NCBI GenBank assembly: GCA_964621785.1
Contig: CAZUPD010000001.1
Coordinates: 1-64,000, forward strand
Length of the DNA: 64,000 bases
Direction of reading: 5' to 3'
Source: JACKDW01 sp964621785
Lineage (GTDB): Bacteria; Myxococcota_A; Polyangia; Nannocystales; Nannocystaceae
Shown here: one piece after another, positions 36,151 to 47,812 of the stretch
Position numbering within the stretch: the stretch's first letter is position 1
How the letters are laid out: each line of letters begins with the position of its first letter
Notes under the pieces: model-generated
What the model saw: only the letters and a program-made list of their open reading frames with translations
Told to the model about the DNA's origin: nothing
Databases searched by the model: none
Position numbers and translations under genes: made by a program

Positions 36151-37440
36151 ATGCGGAAATTTTCGACACTACCCTTTCTTAGTTGTGTACTCCTTACCTC
36201 GGGTCTACTCGTCGCCTGTGGTGGCGACTCCGAGACGACCGGAACGGGCAGCGAGTCCGACAGTGAGTCGGACGCGACCTCGACAGCGACTTCGGACACG
36301 ACGACGAGCCCGACGACCACGAGTGACTCGGACACAACACCTTCGGGATCCGATTCCATGTCTGAATCGGAAACCACTGGGGACCCGACCGAAGAACCGA
36401 CCACCGACGAACCGACCACCGATGGCCCGACCACCGATGGTCCGACGACGGACGATCCGACGGACGACCCGACGGACGATCCGACAGACGACCCGACAGA
36501 CGATCCAACAGACGACCCGAGCGATAGCGATACGGACACAGACAGCGATACAGACACGGACAGCGATACGGATAGCGGAGATATGTGTCTCAGCAATGAC
36601 GATTGTGTTGCCGATCCGAATGGCGAAGTTTGTAACCTCGATGACGGTACCTGCGTCGTGTGTACCCCCGACGATGATCCCTGTACCCTCGGCAGCTACT
36701 GCGACAGTGAGCTGCTTGATTGCGTCGACGGGTGCCTTGACGACAGCGACTGCAATGATGGGTTTTTGTGTGTCAATGACAACAGTTGTCTCGACGCAGC
36801 AGAATCGTGTCTCGCCTGGCTCAACCTCGGTGAGGACCAGGATGGTATGTATCAGATCGATCCCGACGGCGACGGTCCGATCCCACAGTTTGAGACCTTT
36901 TGTGACATGACCACCGACGGTGGCGGGTGGACGCAAATCACCACCCAGATCGCGTGTGCCGACATTTTGGGTGGTGCCATGACGGCCGTCCAGGCGGCGC
37001 CCACGGAAGGGATTGACTCGGAGTGTCGCCCGTTTACCACCGATGCCGGAGGAGATAGTACCTACTACTATACAATCCCGTTCCCGCCGGGGTTCTCCGA
37101 GTTCTCCCTCCACGGGTTTAAGATCAAGGCCAACGCGCTTGCACCCGATACGTCCGAATACAACAATGCCAATTTTGTTCAGACACAATGGGACCTCGCC
37201 AATGGAGCTTGCTACGGCGATATTTCCTATGGCTCTGGGGACATGCCAGGACCTGTCACGAGCTTTGCGGCCCAGGGTGGGGACATGATGTGTACCGAAT
37301 GCGAAATCGACTGGCCTGATGACGCGGGAATCTACATGGTCCAGGATGGGTCGACGAGTCTGCAGATCGGTTGGGGCGAAGGTTGTGGACAGGACGAGGG
37401 CTGGTTCCCGTGGTGGGCTGGCACGATTCACGTGCGCTGA
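36151..37440 (+). CDS. Cys-rich lipoprotein with fibrinogen-like C-terminal domain
   Basis: 429 residues, AGGAGA ribosome binding site. Lipoprotein signal LTSGLLVAC. A spacer of Ser/Asp/Thr and DDPTDDPTD repeats (residues about 25-140) leads to a Cys-rich part (CLSNDDCVADPNGEVC, CLDDSDCNDGFLC) and then a fibrinogen-like start, GMYQIDPDGDGPIPQFETFCDMTTDGGGWTQI, with later WFPWWAGTIHVR. Fibrinogen-related domains usually bind glycans or acetyl groups. The long acidic stalk suggests a surface adhesin or sensor. It is architecturally paired with the protein at 60715-62310 and shares its upstream element. Confidence 0.85.
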   Translation: MRKFSTLPFLSCVLLTSGLLVACGGDSETTGTGSESDSESDATSTATSDTTTSPTTTSDSDTTPSGSDSMSESETTGDPTEEPTTDEPTTDGPTTDGPTTDDPTDDPTDDPTDDPTDDPTDDPSDSDTDTDSDTDTDSDTDSGDMCLSNDDCVADPNGEVCNLDDGTCVVCTPDDDPCTLGSYCDSELLDCVDGCLDDSDCNDGFLCVNDNSCLDAAESCLAWLNLGEDQDGMYQIDPDGDGPIPQFETFCDMTTDGGGWTQITTQIACADILGGAMTAVQAAPTEGIDSECRPFTTDAGGDSTYYYTIPFPPGFSEFSLHGFKIKANALAPDTSEYNNANFVQTQWDLANGACYGDISYGSGDMPGPVTSFAAQGGDMMCTECEIDWPDDAGIYMVQDGSTSLQIGWGEGCGQDEGWFPWWAGTIHVR

Positions 37441-37462
37441 CAGGCGAACGAACCCTTTCGAG

Positions 37463-37482
37463 TGGCCGGGGCAACCCGGCCA
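37463..37482 (+). terminator. Hairpin with GCAA tetraloop after the fibrinogen-like gene
   Basis: TGGCCGGG (37463-37470) pairs with CCCGGCCA (37475-37482) around GCAA, a stable GNRA loop. It begins 22 nt after the stop codon and lies between two convergent genes. TATTTG follows, a weak U-tract. Confidence 0.6.
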
Positions 37483-37563
37483 TATTTGCGAATACAGGCG
37501 CCGCAGTGAGCGAACGCGGGCGGACGGATGGTTCCGGACGAGTCGCAAGTCATATATTTGCAG

Positions 37564-38220
37564 TTACAAATTAATATGAACCGGTTGTTCATCGGCCCAC
37601 AGCGGGGCGAGTGTCGCCCGCCAAGCCGGCACCATTGCGAGGCGATCGAGCCATTGCGAAACCGCTGGGTAGCGGCGCCGGGGAAACGCGCAAGCGGAGA
37701 AGTAGGTCGTCATGGCCCCGACACAGATATCGGCGAGGGTGAGCTGTTGGCCCACCAACCACGGGCGCGTAGCGAGATGGCCTTCGAGCTGGGTGACGAG
37801 TTTGTCTACACATTCCCAATCGACAGGTTGTGGGTCGCCGGGGGTCGCAAACAGCTTCTGTCCGACCCGGGCCGCGAGCGCAGTCACCAACGCAGGTTGC
37901 CACTGGGAGGCCTCCCAAAACATCCAGCGCAACACATCAGCAGGTCCATTTGGCCCGGGAGGCACGAGTTGCTGAGCGCGCGGAGCGAGCTGGGTTGCGA
38001 GGTGCCAGGCGATCGCGTTGGACTCCCACAGATGAAATGTATCATCAACGAGTGCCGGCACCTTGCCCTGGGGGTGAATGGCGCGGTAGTTCGGGTGTTG
38101 ACCGTCACCACGGTAGACATCGACCTCGACGATGTGAAGTTCGATTGCGAGGAGTTTGGCGACGACCAGTGGCTTGCGTCCATTGGCAGAAAGTGGGGTT
38201 GTATAGAGCGTCGGTGACAC
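37564..38220 (-). CDS. Glutathione S-transferase family protein
   Basis: 218 residues from a GTG at 38220; upstream codons do not extend the fold. The thioredoxin-like domain reads TLYTTPLSANGRKPLVVAKLL, then HPQGKVPALVDDTFHLWESNAIAWHLA, with the cis-Pro (KVPAL) and the ES glutathione-binding pair. The C-terminal helical domain has WLVGQQLTLADICVGAM, including the N-capping box. The catalytic residue is probably the Ser after TTPL. Cytoplasmic detoxification or thiol transfer. Its stop overlaps TGCAGTTACA (37559-37568). Confidence 0.88.
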   Translation of the reverse strand: MSPTLYTTPLSANGRKPLVVAKLLAIELHIVEVDVYRGDGQHPNYRAIHPQGKVPALVDDTFHLWESNAIAWHLATQLAPRAQQLVPPGPNGPADVLRWMFWEASQWQPALVTALAARVGQKLFATPGDPQPVDWECVDKLVTQLEGHLATRPWLVGQQLTLADICVGAMTTYFSACAFPRRRYPAVSQWLDRLAMVPAWRATLAPLWADEQPVHINL

Positions 38221-38356
38221 AGCGAGTGAACCTGGCAAATCCCATGCGGGCTGGCCCGCACGACGAAAGCATGACAATTCCCGAGTGCTCCTCGACCGTG
38301 GTCGGTTCGCCTGCACGACCACGAAGGAGCGTGATCAGTCCGTGGGACTCACGGGC

Positions 38357-39697
38357 TCACGGGCCGACATGGGTGATCGTTCCGTCGAGCACATCCCCGA
38401 TCCACTCGGGCACTCTCTTCCCGTCGACAATGGTTGTGTAGTAGCCGAGCCGCAACACGGTGTGGCCGAGGCCCGTGCGGTAAAACGTCGACGCGCTATC
38501 GAGGTAACTCGCCCGCAGTTGATCCAGGTCGTCCGAATAGGCGTCGATCGGGACAGATGAGGGGACTCCTTCGCAGTTGTCAAACTGACCATTGCCCCAG
38601 CCAAAACCCATGTATGTACGAATAATTTGATCCGCGACGTTCGAGTAGAGCCCGAAGCGAACTTCGGGGTAGTTCTCGATGACATGTTCCATCAGACCGC
38701 GGGCGAAGTTTTGCTCATCGCACTCGGGGCATGCAGCCAAAATCGTTTCGTCGAGTCCCCAGACCTCGCGAAAGGTGTCTTGCAGGCACGGGGCGATGAC
38801 CTCGTTGCTCAGGGGCGGGCCCGAGTCATCGATAACGGTCAGCACCGCAGAATCGCCGTAGGCATCGGCGGTCTGCGAGGTATTGAGGGCGGCCCCAAAT
38901 CCGCCGGCACTGATCCCGGTCAGCAGCACGCGTTCCTTGTCAAAACTCGGCACCAGCACTTCGAGATAGCGGGTGACGTTGGAGTACCCGTGGAAAAACC
39001 GCAACTCACCGCCCAGCTCGTACTCGTTGTCGCCGGAGTAGATGTCACCTGAACAATAGGGCACGTAGACCATCGTCCAGTTGCGCACCGGGTTACTGTC
39101 ATTGTCGCGGTTGAAGATCCCGTCGATCGGCGGGACAAACGGGATGCTGAAGGCTGTGAAGTCACAGGCGTCGTTGAAGCAGGCTCCGCCACCTTCGAGG
39201 TAAATCATGATGCCGTCGGAGTCGGGGTTGTGGCTGATCCCAAACCCGGCCGTCGACCCGTTGAGGCACGCGGTGCCTTCGATTTCGTAGTACTCCCATT
39301 CGAGTTCGGGTGGGTCCAACAGCTCGACCTCGGTGCAGTCGCGGCGGCAACCATCGAAGTTGTTATCGTTGCCATCGTCGCACTCCTCATCCGGATCGAG
39401 GTTGCCATCGCCACAATAGGGCTCGACAGGGCCGGTTGTACCCTCCGATTCACTCGAATCGCTATCGTCGCTGTCCGAACTCGAGCTGTCACTGTCGGAC
39501 ATCGTGCCGGTCGGATCGGTCGCAGTCGGTCCAGCAGTCGTGGTTTCCAAGCCAGTTGTTTCGTCTCCCGAGCTGGTTTCATCCCCGGTCGTCGACGTGC
39601 CTTCGGTGCCTTCCGCATCTGAGCCCGTACCGGTGTCATCTCCGGAGCAGGCAGCCATACAAAGGCTGACGACCGCGATCCCGATGCAGGTTCGCAT
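38357..39697 (-). CDS. Pectinacetylesterase-like lipoprotein (NOTUM family)
   Basis: 446 residues from the ATG at 39697, preferred because a lipoprotein signal (GIAVVSLCMAAC) follows. A Thr/Ser/Asp spacer and one DUF4215-like Cys motif (YCGDGNLDPDEECDDGNDNN) precede the esterase: IMIYLEGGGACFN (oxyanion GGG), LLTGISAGGFGAALN with the nucleophile Ser, an Asp in LTVIDDSG, and a His near the C-terminus (GLGHTVL). The family removes acetyl or acyl groups from polysaccharides or lipidated proteins. Exported and membrane-held. Confidence 0.87.
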   Translation of the reverse strand: MRTCIGIAVVSLCMAACSGDDTGTGSDAEGTEGTSTTGDETSSGDETTGLETTTAGPTATDPTGTMSDSDSSSSDSDDSDSSESEGTTGPVEPYCGDGNLDPDEECDDGNDNNFDGCRRDCTEVELLDPPELEWEYYEIEGTACLNGSTAGFGISHNPDSDGIMIYLEGGGACFNDACDFTAFSIPFVPPIDGIFNRDNDSNPVRNWTMVYVPYCSGDIYSGDNEYELGGELRFFHGYSNVTRYLEVLVPSFDKERVLLTGISAGGFGAALNTSQTADAYGDSAVLTVIDDSGPPLSNEVIAPCLQDTFREVWGLDETILAACPECDEQNFARGLMEHVIENYPEVRFGLYSNVADQIIRTYMGFGWGNGQFDNCEGVPSSVPIDAYSDDLDQLRASYLDSASTFYRTGLGHTVLRLGYYTTIVDGKRVPEWIGDVLDGTITHVGP

Positions 39698-40151
39698 CCG
39701 TGGATGGGTGGGTGTGCGACGACAAGATGGATATACAAAATCAATGTGCGGCATCGGGAAGTCCAGTCGCGGCACAGTATCACGGAGAACCGGTGTTTCG
39801 AGGCGATCTGTCCATGACGCCATCTACACTTGTGGTCTGACAATATCGCGCCTTGTAGGTGCATCGAGATGGACGAAGCATTGTAAATGCATATAACCAT
39901 TGAAGTTGAATCCATTCGTCAGGCTACGGTATGGTCGGTACAACCTCTGAAACGTCGTCTGCCGCAGATCTCATCGCTTGTACGGTCAACGATGTCGGCC
40001 GAACGGGCCGAACCTGGGATGACGCAATTACGCGCACTCTCGCCCCTCAAATCATGGATGAACGGTACGCGAGCGTCCGCAGAGAAATATTTGCACACAC
40101 AATTATTCCTGAGACGGGGCAACGGGTTCGAGCCACCGCATCTTCGCCAGC
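39698..40151. promoter_or_regulatory. Intergenic region with two closely spaced TGYANNTRCA copies
   Basis: 454 bp. TGTAGGTGCA (39854-39863) and TGTAAATGCA (39882-39891) have starts 28 bp apart, the closest pair in the window. The region is upstream of the esterase gene and downstream of the hydroxylase gene, both on the minus strand. No supported gene. Confidence 0.5.
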
Positions 40152-40898
40152 TCAGCGGCGAAATGGTCGCAGCAGCTGGGCCAGGTACTGTCGTGGCCAC
40201 GGATGGGTGAGGCCCAGTGGGTAGGTTTCTGGGTCCTTGGGCCGGTGATAAGTCCCAAAGAACAGATCGAGATAGGGGGCGAGGTTGGCGAAGTTGTGCC
40301 TCGTGACGACGCGTGCGTGGTGCCAGTGGTGGAGCTCGGGAGCGCCAAACAAGATCCGTAACGGGCCGAGGGGGAGGCGGACATTGCTGTGAATGAACAC
40401 CGCCCACAGCCCGCGAAACGCGATCAGGCCTCCGAGGGCGGCAAATGGGAGGCCAAGTAGGATCGCCGGAAGGTTCACGCAGATCTGGGTGAGGGTGCCG
40501 TCGACCGGATGTTCCCGGTGGGCGGCGAGCCAGTCGAGGTGCTCGGTGCTGTGATGGACCGCGTGAAACCGCCACAGAAAAGGAACGACATGACAGGCGC
40601 GGTGAAACCAGTAGGTCAGCAGGTCGCCGAGGACGAGCGCGAGGACGATCTGCAGCCAAAGCGGCAGGGTATCGGCAAGCGGTATCGCCATCCCCACGGC
40701 GAGGTCGACCTGACGCAGGACGGCGATCGCTGCCCCAGCAAAGATGAGGTACTGACCCAACACAAATGAGAGGTCGATGGCAATCTCCGGCCGGAATGTC
40801 GGTTGTTTTCTCCGCGCCGGAAACACCCGCTCGAGTGGAATGAACAACAGTGCGAGCAAAACCAGGTTGATCGCAGCGGCGAGCAATGCCTCGAACAT
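40152..40898 (-). CDS. Fatty acid hydroxylase / sterol desaturase family membrane enzyme
   Basis: 248 residues from the ATG at 40898, which overlaps the stop of the upstream gene by one base (TGATG). Four hydrophobic helices and the di-iron His clusters of the family: FHRACH, FHAVHHST and LHHWHHARVV; NVR and NFA-type positions fit C-4/C-5 oxidases or fatty acid hydroxylases. It should introduce a hydroxyl group or double bond into a lipid in the membrane using O2. Sterol-like lipids are known from some Nannocystis-group myxobacteria, but the substrate here is unknown. Confidence 0.9.
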   Translation of the reverse strand: MFEALLAAAINLVLLALLFIPLERVFPARRKQPTFRPEIAIDLSFVLGQYLIFAGAAIAVLRQVDLAVGMAIPLADTLPLWLQIVLALVLGDLLTYWFHRACHVVPFLWRFHAVHHSTEHLDWLAAHREHPVDGTLTQICVNLPAILLGLPFAALGGLIAFRGLWAVFIHSNVRLPLGPLRILFGAPELHHWHHARVVTRHNFANLAPYLDLFFGTYHRPKDPETYPLGLTHPWPRQYLAQLLRPFRR

Positions 40899-41464
40899 CA
40901 CAGGTCCCTCTGTGGTGCAGGGTTGGCGGCTTGTGGGGGTGCCTGTTGAGCCGGTGCCACCAGACCGGGCGGCAGGTCGCCGTTTTGTTTCAAAATACGG
41001 AGTGTCCCCCCGACGCTGAAGGAATCGGGGTCAAACTTGCTTCCGCCGAGGTAGCGGACTTCGGGTTTGTTTTTGTTGTTCGTGGCTTTGTTCCCGGTGT
41101 TGTTGATGAGCGGGTCGCTGTTGTTGGCTGAAGTGGTGCGCTTGTCGTCGACCAAAGGATCGATGTTGCTGGCCGGGTTGGCGCTCTGGTCGGGATTGGC
41201 GAACCCGACCTCGGCGGAACCATCTGAAGCGGCAGGATCGGCGAGGCGGACCCCGGAAGCCGCAGGTTCGACGGACGGTACGTGTGGTGCCGCCGATGCA
41301 GGCGAAACCGCGGGCCCGGCCGGCGCGGCCGCGGGTACGGGCTCGGAATCCGGCTGTGGGGAGCAGCCCATCGAGCCGCGGACGATCGCCACCGTCGCGA
41401 GACTGCCCGAAAACAGCAGCACGGCGAGTTTGGTGGCCGGAGACGGAGAGGTTTCGGTGCGCAT
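40898..41464 (-). CDS. Hypothetical Ala/Pro/Asn-rich lipoprotein, coupled to the hydroxylase gene
   Basis: 188 residues from the ATG at 41464 (GTG at 41467 also possible). A hydrophobic start (LAVLLFSGSLATVAIV) ends RGSMGC, a lipoprotein cleavage site. The mature part is low-complexity, rich in Ala, Pro and Ser and then Asn (TNNKNKPEVRYLGGSKFD), with a short ordered segment SVGGTLRILKQ. No function recognised. One-base overlap with the hydroxylase gene indicates co-translation. Confidence 0.6.
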   Translation of the reverse strand: MRTETSPSPATKLAVLLFSGSLATVAIVRGSMGCSPQPDSEPVPAAAPAGPAVSPASAAPHVPSVEPAASGVRLADPAASDGSAEVGFANPDQSANPASNIDPLVDDKRTTSANNSDPLINNTGNKATNNKNKPEVRYLGGSKFDPDSFSVGGTLRILKQNGDLPPGLVAPAQQAPPQAANPAPQRDL

Positions 41465-41554
41465 CACTGAGGGATACGAATCACCGGCCCAAAGGAGTTC
41501 GGCCGAGTCGGTGCGATACCGTCTCGGCCGAATTGATTCGCCTGCCGACGCGAG

Positions 41555-44032
<2,478 letters not shown>

Positions 44033-44045
44033 GGGATGCGTAAAA

Positions 44046-44070
44046 CCTGGCGTGTGTAACTCGCGCCAGG
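44046..44070 (-). promoter_or_regulatory. Inverted repeat just upstream of lon
   Basis: CCTGGCG (44046-44052) and CGCCAGG (44064-44070) form a 7-bp inverted repeat with an 11-nt spacer, starting 14 bp upstream of the lon start codon. It could be an operator for a heat-shock repressor or a leader hairpin. It does not match the CIRCE sequence. Confidence 0.35.
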
Positions 44071-44254
44071 CCGTCGGGAAAGCTAGCACCCGGCCTTATC
44101 ACGGTCAAACAAGCTGCGCTACGCGATCGCCAAGGTCTGTGCACCGGACCGGAGAGCTGCGCCGACACCACAGTGATCTGCAGCGAGAAGTTGGCCGTGC
44201 GGCTGTGCGGCCCGCTCCCGCGTACCGCCACCGAGCTGTCCAAACACTGGTCTG

Positions 44255-45511
44255 TCACTCGACCGATTCGATTGCAGACCTGTCCCAGGTCACATCCGCC
44301 TCGACGGGCTGTGGTCCAGGTCGCGGCGGTTCTCCAGTTTTGGCCGGGGCGACAAACCACTGCCAAAGCCGGGCAAGTCCGGCGGCGACCAATAGTCCCC
44401 AGACGAGCTCTGGCATCGCCGTGAGTGCAAACACGAACCCGATGACTTCGAGTCGCAGCGGAACCGAGTACCGCTCGGGGAAGTTGATGCCGAGCCGGCT
44501 TGCCAGCGCCTCGGGTTGGGGCAGGGCAAACGCCACCTCTGTGGCCTGCTTGCGCAGCAACACGCGGGTGTGTGCGAGGGTGAGGAGGACTGCAGACGCA
44601 CCGACAAACAACAGCAACAGGCCGGCAACACTCGAGCGCGTGGGCTCGGCGATCAGCACATAGGTGAGTGCCGCAGTCAGCGCTGCATGTCCAAAGGGAC
44701 GGACGACTGCTCCGGGCACCAGGTGTCCCGGGGAAAATCGATGTTCACGCAGGCGGCCGACCGCCGGCAACACACGGGCTATCTCGACCCCGACGAGCAG
44801 ACAAAACGCGGCGCACACAAGTCCCAGTGCACCCCCTTGCAGGGCGAGCGCGCCGGACCCGACCGAACACACCAGCGCTCCTAGCTCGAGTTGCTCGTCC
44901 GGTCGCACCCGCCCGGCGAACGCTCGCATCAGTGGGAGATCGATGTGTTGTTCCCACAGCGACTGGCCCGGCGGGGTCCCGAGTTCGCAGTCGAGGATCA
45001 GGTGCTCCGCCCGTGGGAGGTCTTCACTTGTGATGACGCGAACCACCCGCTCTGGGCCAAATCCTTCGGGCCACGGGATCTCCTCGGAAAGTGGCATCGC
45101 AGCCGGGATCCGTGCCAGTTCGCCGGTGAACCAACCGACGGGGCGCCCGAGCGCGTCAAACAGCGAAAACCGCTCACCCGGTTCGAGCGGGTGTTCGACC
45201 ATCAGAGCCAACAGCCCGGGATCGATGATGCTGCTCTCGTAGGCGACCAGGGCCGCACGACCGACCCATTCCCCGGTGGCGAGTTCGGTGGCGAGTTCGG
45301 TGGCGAGTTGCGACGAGTCGAACTTCTCCGCGTGTGTACCTGGAGCCAGGTAGATGTTGGCAAAACCGGCCTCGGATGCAGCCCTCGCCAGGCGCTGCGC
45401 CGGTGGATGTCCGAGAAATGGCGACCCCGGATCGATCCGCGTATCGCCGTCGGGCATCAGCACGAGGACAGGACCAGCCCGTTCGCGGGAGGCGTCTCGA
45501 CTCACCGACAT
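44255..45511 (-). CDS. Nucleotidyltransferase-like domain fused to a multi-helix membrane domain, unknown function
   Basis: 418 residues from the ATG at 45511 (open to 45541). The N-half begins PVLVLMPDGDTRIDP, resembling a sugar-phosphate nucleotidyltransferase start but without its Gly-rich GxGxR loop. The C-half has about six hydrophobic helices (LGLVCAAFCLLVGVEIA, ALTAALTYVLIAEP, VAGLLLLFVGASAVLLTLA). The order recalls bifunctional inositol-phosphate cytidylyltransferase/CDP-alcohol transferases, yet the CDP-alcohol DGxxAR motif is missing, so activity is doubtful. Three 12-bp repeats (45281-45308) encode ATELATELAT. TGCAACTGCA lies upstream at 45580. Confidence 0.5.
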   Translation of the reverse strand: MSVSRDASRERAGPVLVLMPDGDTRIDPGSPFLGHPPAQRLARAASEAGFANIYLAPGTHAEKFDSSQLATELATELATGEWVGRAALVAYESSIIDPGLLALMVEHPLEPGERFSLFDALGRPVGWFTGELARIPAAMPLSEEIPWPEGFGPERVVRVITSEDLPRAEHLILDCELGTPPGQSLWEQHIDLPLMRAFAGRVRPDEQLELGALVCSVGSGALALQGGALGLVCAAFCLLVGVEIARVLPAVGRLREHRFSPGHLVPGAVVRPFGHAALTAALTYVLIAEPTRSSVAGLLLLFVGASAVLLTLAHTRVLLRKQATEVAFALPQPEALASRLGINFPERYSVPLRLEVIGFVFALTAMPELVWGLLVAAGLARLWQWFVAPAKTGEPPRPGPQPVEADVTWDRSAIESVE

Positions 45512-45745
45512 GCTCCGATGCGCATGTGTCGCGTATACCATTTTCGGGCCTCAGACGAAGCAAATGCGTCGGCCGTGCTTGCAACTGCACCGACCAGCCT
45601 GCGCGCGGCTTTGTCACGTTCACTGGGATGCCAACCGCTCGCGTGCCGTGTTCTCGAAACGCGCGGTGCGAGTGCCGGACGGCGCGACCTGTACTGTTAG
45701 ACTTGTCGAGTAGCTGCACCGAATCCGACCTGGCTGTAGGTATCG

Positions 45746-47299
45746 ATGCCCGACACAAGTCGCACAAATTCCGTCGACCCGTCCCACGTGCCAGGGCTCG
45801 ACGCGCTTGCCCAGATGGTGTGTTGGAAGGACCGTACCTTGCGGTATCTCGGGTGCAACCGGGCGTTTGCACGGGCGGTGGGCCTGTCCACTCCCGGGCA
45901 GGTCGCCGGCAAGACCGACAGTGACCTCGGGTGGGCGGTCGAAGTCGGCGAGCGCGGCGAGGCATCCCGTCAAGCCGAACAGGGGGTTGTGCAGTCGGGC
46001 GTCCCTGACTTGCAAGTACATCTAAAAGGAACCCTCCCGGGCAATCGCAAGTTTTACTACCTCGTCAGTCGGGTCCCGCTCCTCGACGATGGCGGGGCCG
46101 TTGTCGGCGTGCTTGTCACCTACGAACATATTGGCGAGTGGGTTGCAGAACAGGACATGATGCACCGTGCGCGCCGGATCGAGGGATTGGCGGCACTCGC
46201 CGGCGGGATGGGGTCGGAGCTCGACCACATCAAGGCATCGCTGGCGACCTGTGTCGACCGACTTCGAGGTGGCCTTGGCACCGGCGAGCGCGAGCTCGAG
46301 GACATCGCCGACATCAGTCGACGCGCCGGAATGCTGGCCCGCCAGCTTCGGATCTACGCCGGGCGCCAGATCGCCGAGCCAGTCGAGTTTTCCCTCACCG
46401 AAGTCATTACGCGGTTGCTTCCGGCCCTCAAACGCCAGGCTGGGTCGGCCGTGAGCGTTGAGTTTGAACCGCCTGTGATCGTACCAGTGGTCCGCAGTGA
46501 CCCGCGGTTGGTCGAACAGGCGATGGTCAACCTCGTTCGGTTTGCCCGTCACTGTATGCCCGCGGGTGGAACCATCGAGTTTTCCTGCTCCCTGACGACC
46601 CTCGGGCATCTCGAGGCTCTTCGGCTTGGTGTCAACAGCGGGGAATACCTCGTCCTGCGCAGCCGCCATGGATGCGAAGGCCTGTCTCCGGGGACAGTCT
46701 CACATTTGTTTGAGCCGTACTTTGTCCCCGAGGACATGCGTCGTCGGGACACTCCAGGTGCTGGGCTGGAACTCGCGGTTCTGTTTGGGGTTGCCCGACA
46801 GGCAGGTGGCGGTGCCAGGTCTGTGACGGACGCCGATGGCACGCTCGCGGTCGAAGTTTTTTTTCCTCGTGTATATGCACCCAGTAAACCCCTCAGGTCC
46901 GAACTCCAGTCACCCATGGGTTCTCGCGGGAGTGAACGCCTGCTGGTCGTCGTCGACGGTTCCTCCCTGCGCGCGGCCATGGTCAGTCTGTTGACGAGCC
47001 TCGGGTATCAGGTTGCGGGGACCGAATATTCGGACGCTTTGATTGCGCAGGTGACCACGCGCCGCAGCGACCAGCGCCCCGTCGCCCTGGTCGTGTTGGA
47101 CGTCGGCAATGACTTTGAGATGGCCCATCAAGCCCTCGCCTCGCTGCGGGAGGCGCGGCCCGATCTGCGGATCCTCGCCGTCCACGGACGATCCGATCCG
47201 CCGAGTGAAGACTCCCCGTCCGAGGTTGTGTGGTTGGCCAAACCGTTTCGGTTTGAGACCCTCGCCCACAGCGTTCGCCAGCTACTCGATGCCCGCTGA
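45746..47299 (+). CDS. Degenerate PAS-histidine kinase-receiver hybrid protein
   Basis: 517 residues, no membrane helix. PAS domain at the start (MVCWKDRTLRYLGCNRAFA, GKTDSDLGW). The dimerisation helix reads LAALAGGMGSELDH where active relatives have LAGGIAHDFNN: the phospho-accepting His is Ser. The N box is NLVRFARHCMP (second Asn lost) and the first Gly box is SRHGCEGLSP. The receiver (RLLVVVDGSSLRAAMVSLL, LVVLDVGND, WLAKPF) has lost one acidic residue but keeps the Asp and Lys. It is probably a signalling scaffold rather than an enzyme. An SCP2-like gene follows 15 bp later. TGYANNTRCA copies at 46011 and 46870. Confidence 0.75.
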   Translation: MPDTSRTNSVDPSHVPGLDALAQMVCWKDRTLRYLGCNRAFARAVGLSTPGQVAGKTDSDLGWAVEVGERGEASRQAEQGVVQSGVPDLQVHLKGTLPGNRKFYYLVSRVPLLDDGGAVVGVLVTYEHIGEWVAEQDMMHRARRIEGLAALAGGMGSELDHIKASLATCVDRLRGGLGTGERELEDIADISRRAGMLARQLRIYAGRQIAEPVEFSLTEVITRLLPALKRQAGSAVSVEFEPPVIVPVVRSDPRLVEQAMVNLVRFARHCMPAGGTIEFSCSLTTLGHLEALRLGVNSGEYLVLRSRHGCEGLSPGTVSHLFEPYFVPEDMRRRDTPGAGLELAVLFGVARQAGGGARSVTDADGTLAVEVFFPRVYAPSKPLRSELQSPMGSRGSERLLVVVDGSSLRAAMVSLLTSLGYQVAGTEYSDALIAQVTTRRSDQRPVALVVLDVGNDFEMAHQALASLREARPDLRILAVHGRSDPPSEDSPSEVVWLAKPFRFETLAHSVRQLLDAR

Positions 47300-47314
47300 C
47301 GCAAAGGAATTGTC

Positions 47315-47755
47315 ATGACCACCACTGCACCGCGCTATTGGACCGAGGCATTTGTCGATGCCCTAGTCGCCGAGCTCAATCAAAATCCAAAGTTTCAAAA
47401 GGCGGCGCGTTCGTTTCGTGCCAGCGTGGCACTTCGCGTCCTCGACACTCCCGAAGGGCTCGACGCGAGTGCGACCTACACGATCGAAAACGGCAAGGTT
47501 GTCGCCCACAAGTTTGAGACCTGGCCCGCCGGTGGAGCGATGCGAGCGATGGCGTTCGACAAAAAGCAGCTCCTCGCCCGCACCACCGCGAGCTACTCCA
47601 CCTGGCTCAAGCTCGACAAAGGTGAGATCAACGTCGCCCAGGCACTCGTCTCACCGGACTACAAGATCGAGGGCAGCAAGCTCAAAATCATGCGCCATAT
47701 TAGTGTATTTACAACCATGGGAGATGTCGCCGCGCAGCTGCCAAAGGCCTACTGA
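47315..47755 (+). CDS. SCP2-like (sterol carrier protein) small protein
   Basis: 146 residues, AAAGGA upstream. YTIENGKVVAHKFETWPAGGAMRAMAF gives the strand-turn pattern of SCP2-like lipid-binding folds, followed by YSTWLKLDKGEINVAQALVSPDYKIEGSKLKIM, the SCP2 hallmark in which a W/L-rich region precedes the -G-dxxkl- strand. It would bind or carry a hydrophobic ligand in the cytoplasm. It lies 15 bp behind the degenerate hybrid kinase and is probably co-transcribed. TGTATTTACA at 47704 encodes SVFTT. Confidence 0.75.
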   Translation: MTTTAPRYWTEAFVDALVAELNQNPKFQKAARSFRASVALRVLDTPEGLDASATYTIENGKVVAHKFETWPAGGAMRAMAFDKKQLLARTTASYSTWLKLDKGEINVAQALVSPDYKIEGSKLKIMRHISVFTTMGDVAAQLPKAY

Positions 47756-47812
47756 CGTGCCCGGCGTCGCGTGTACGTGTCGGCCGCGGTCGAACACCGG
47801 TGTACCTCGCGG

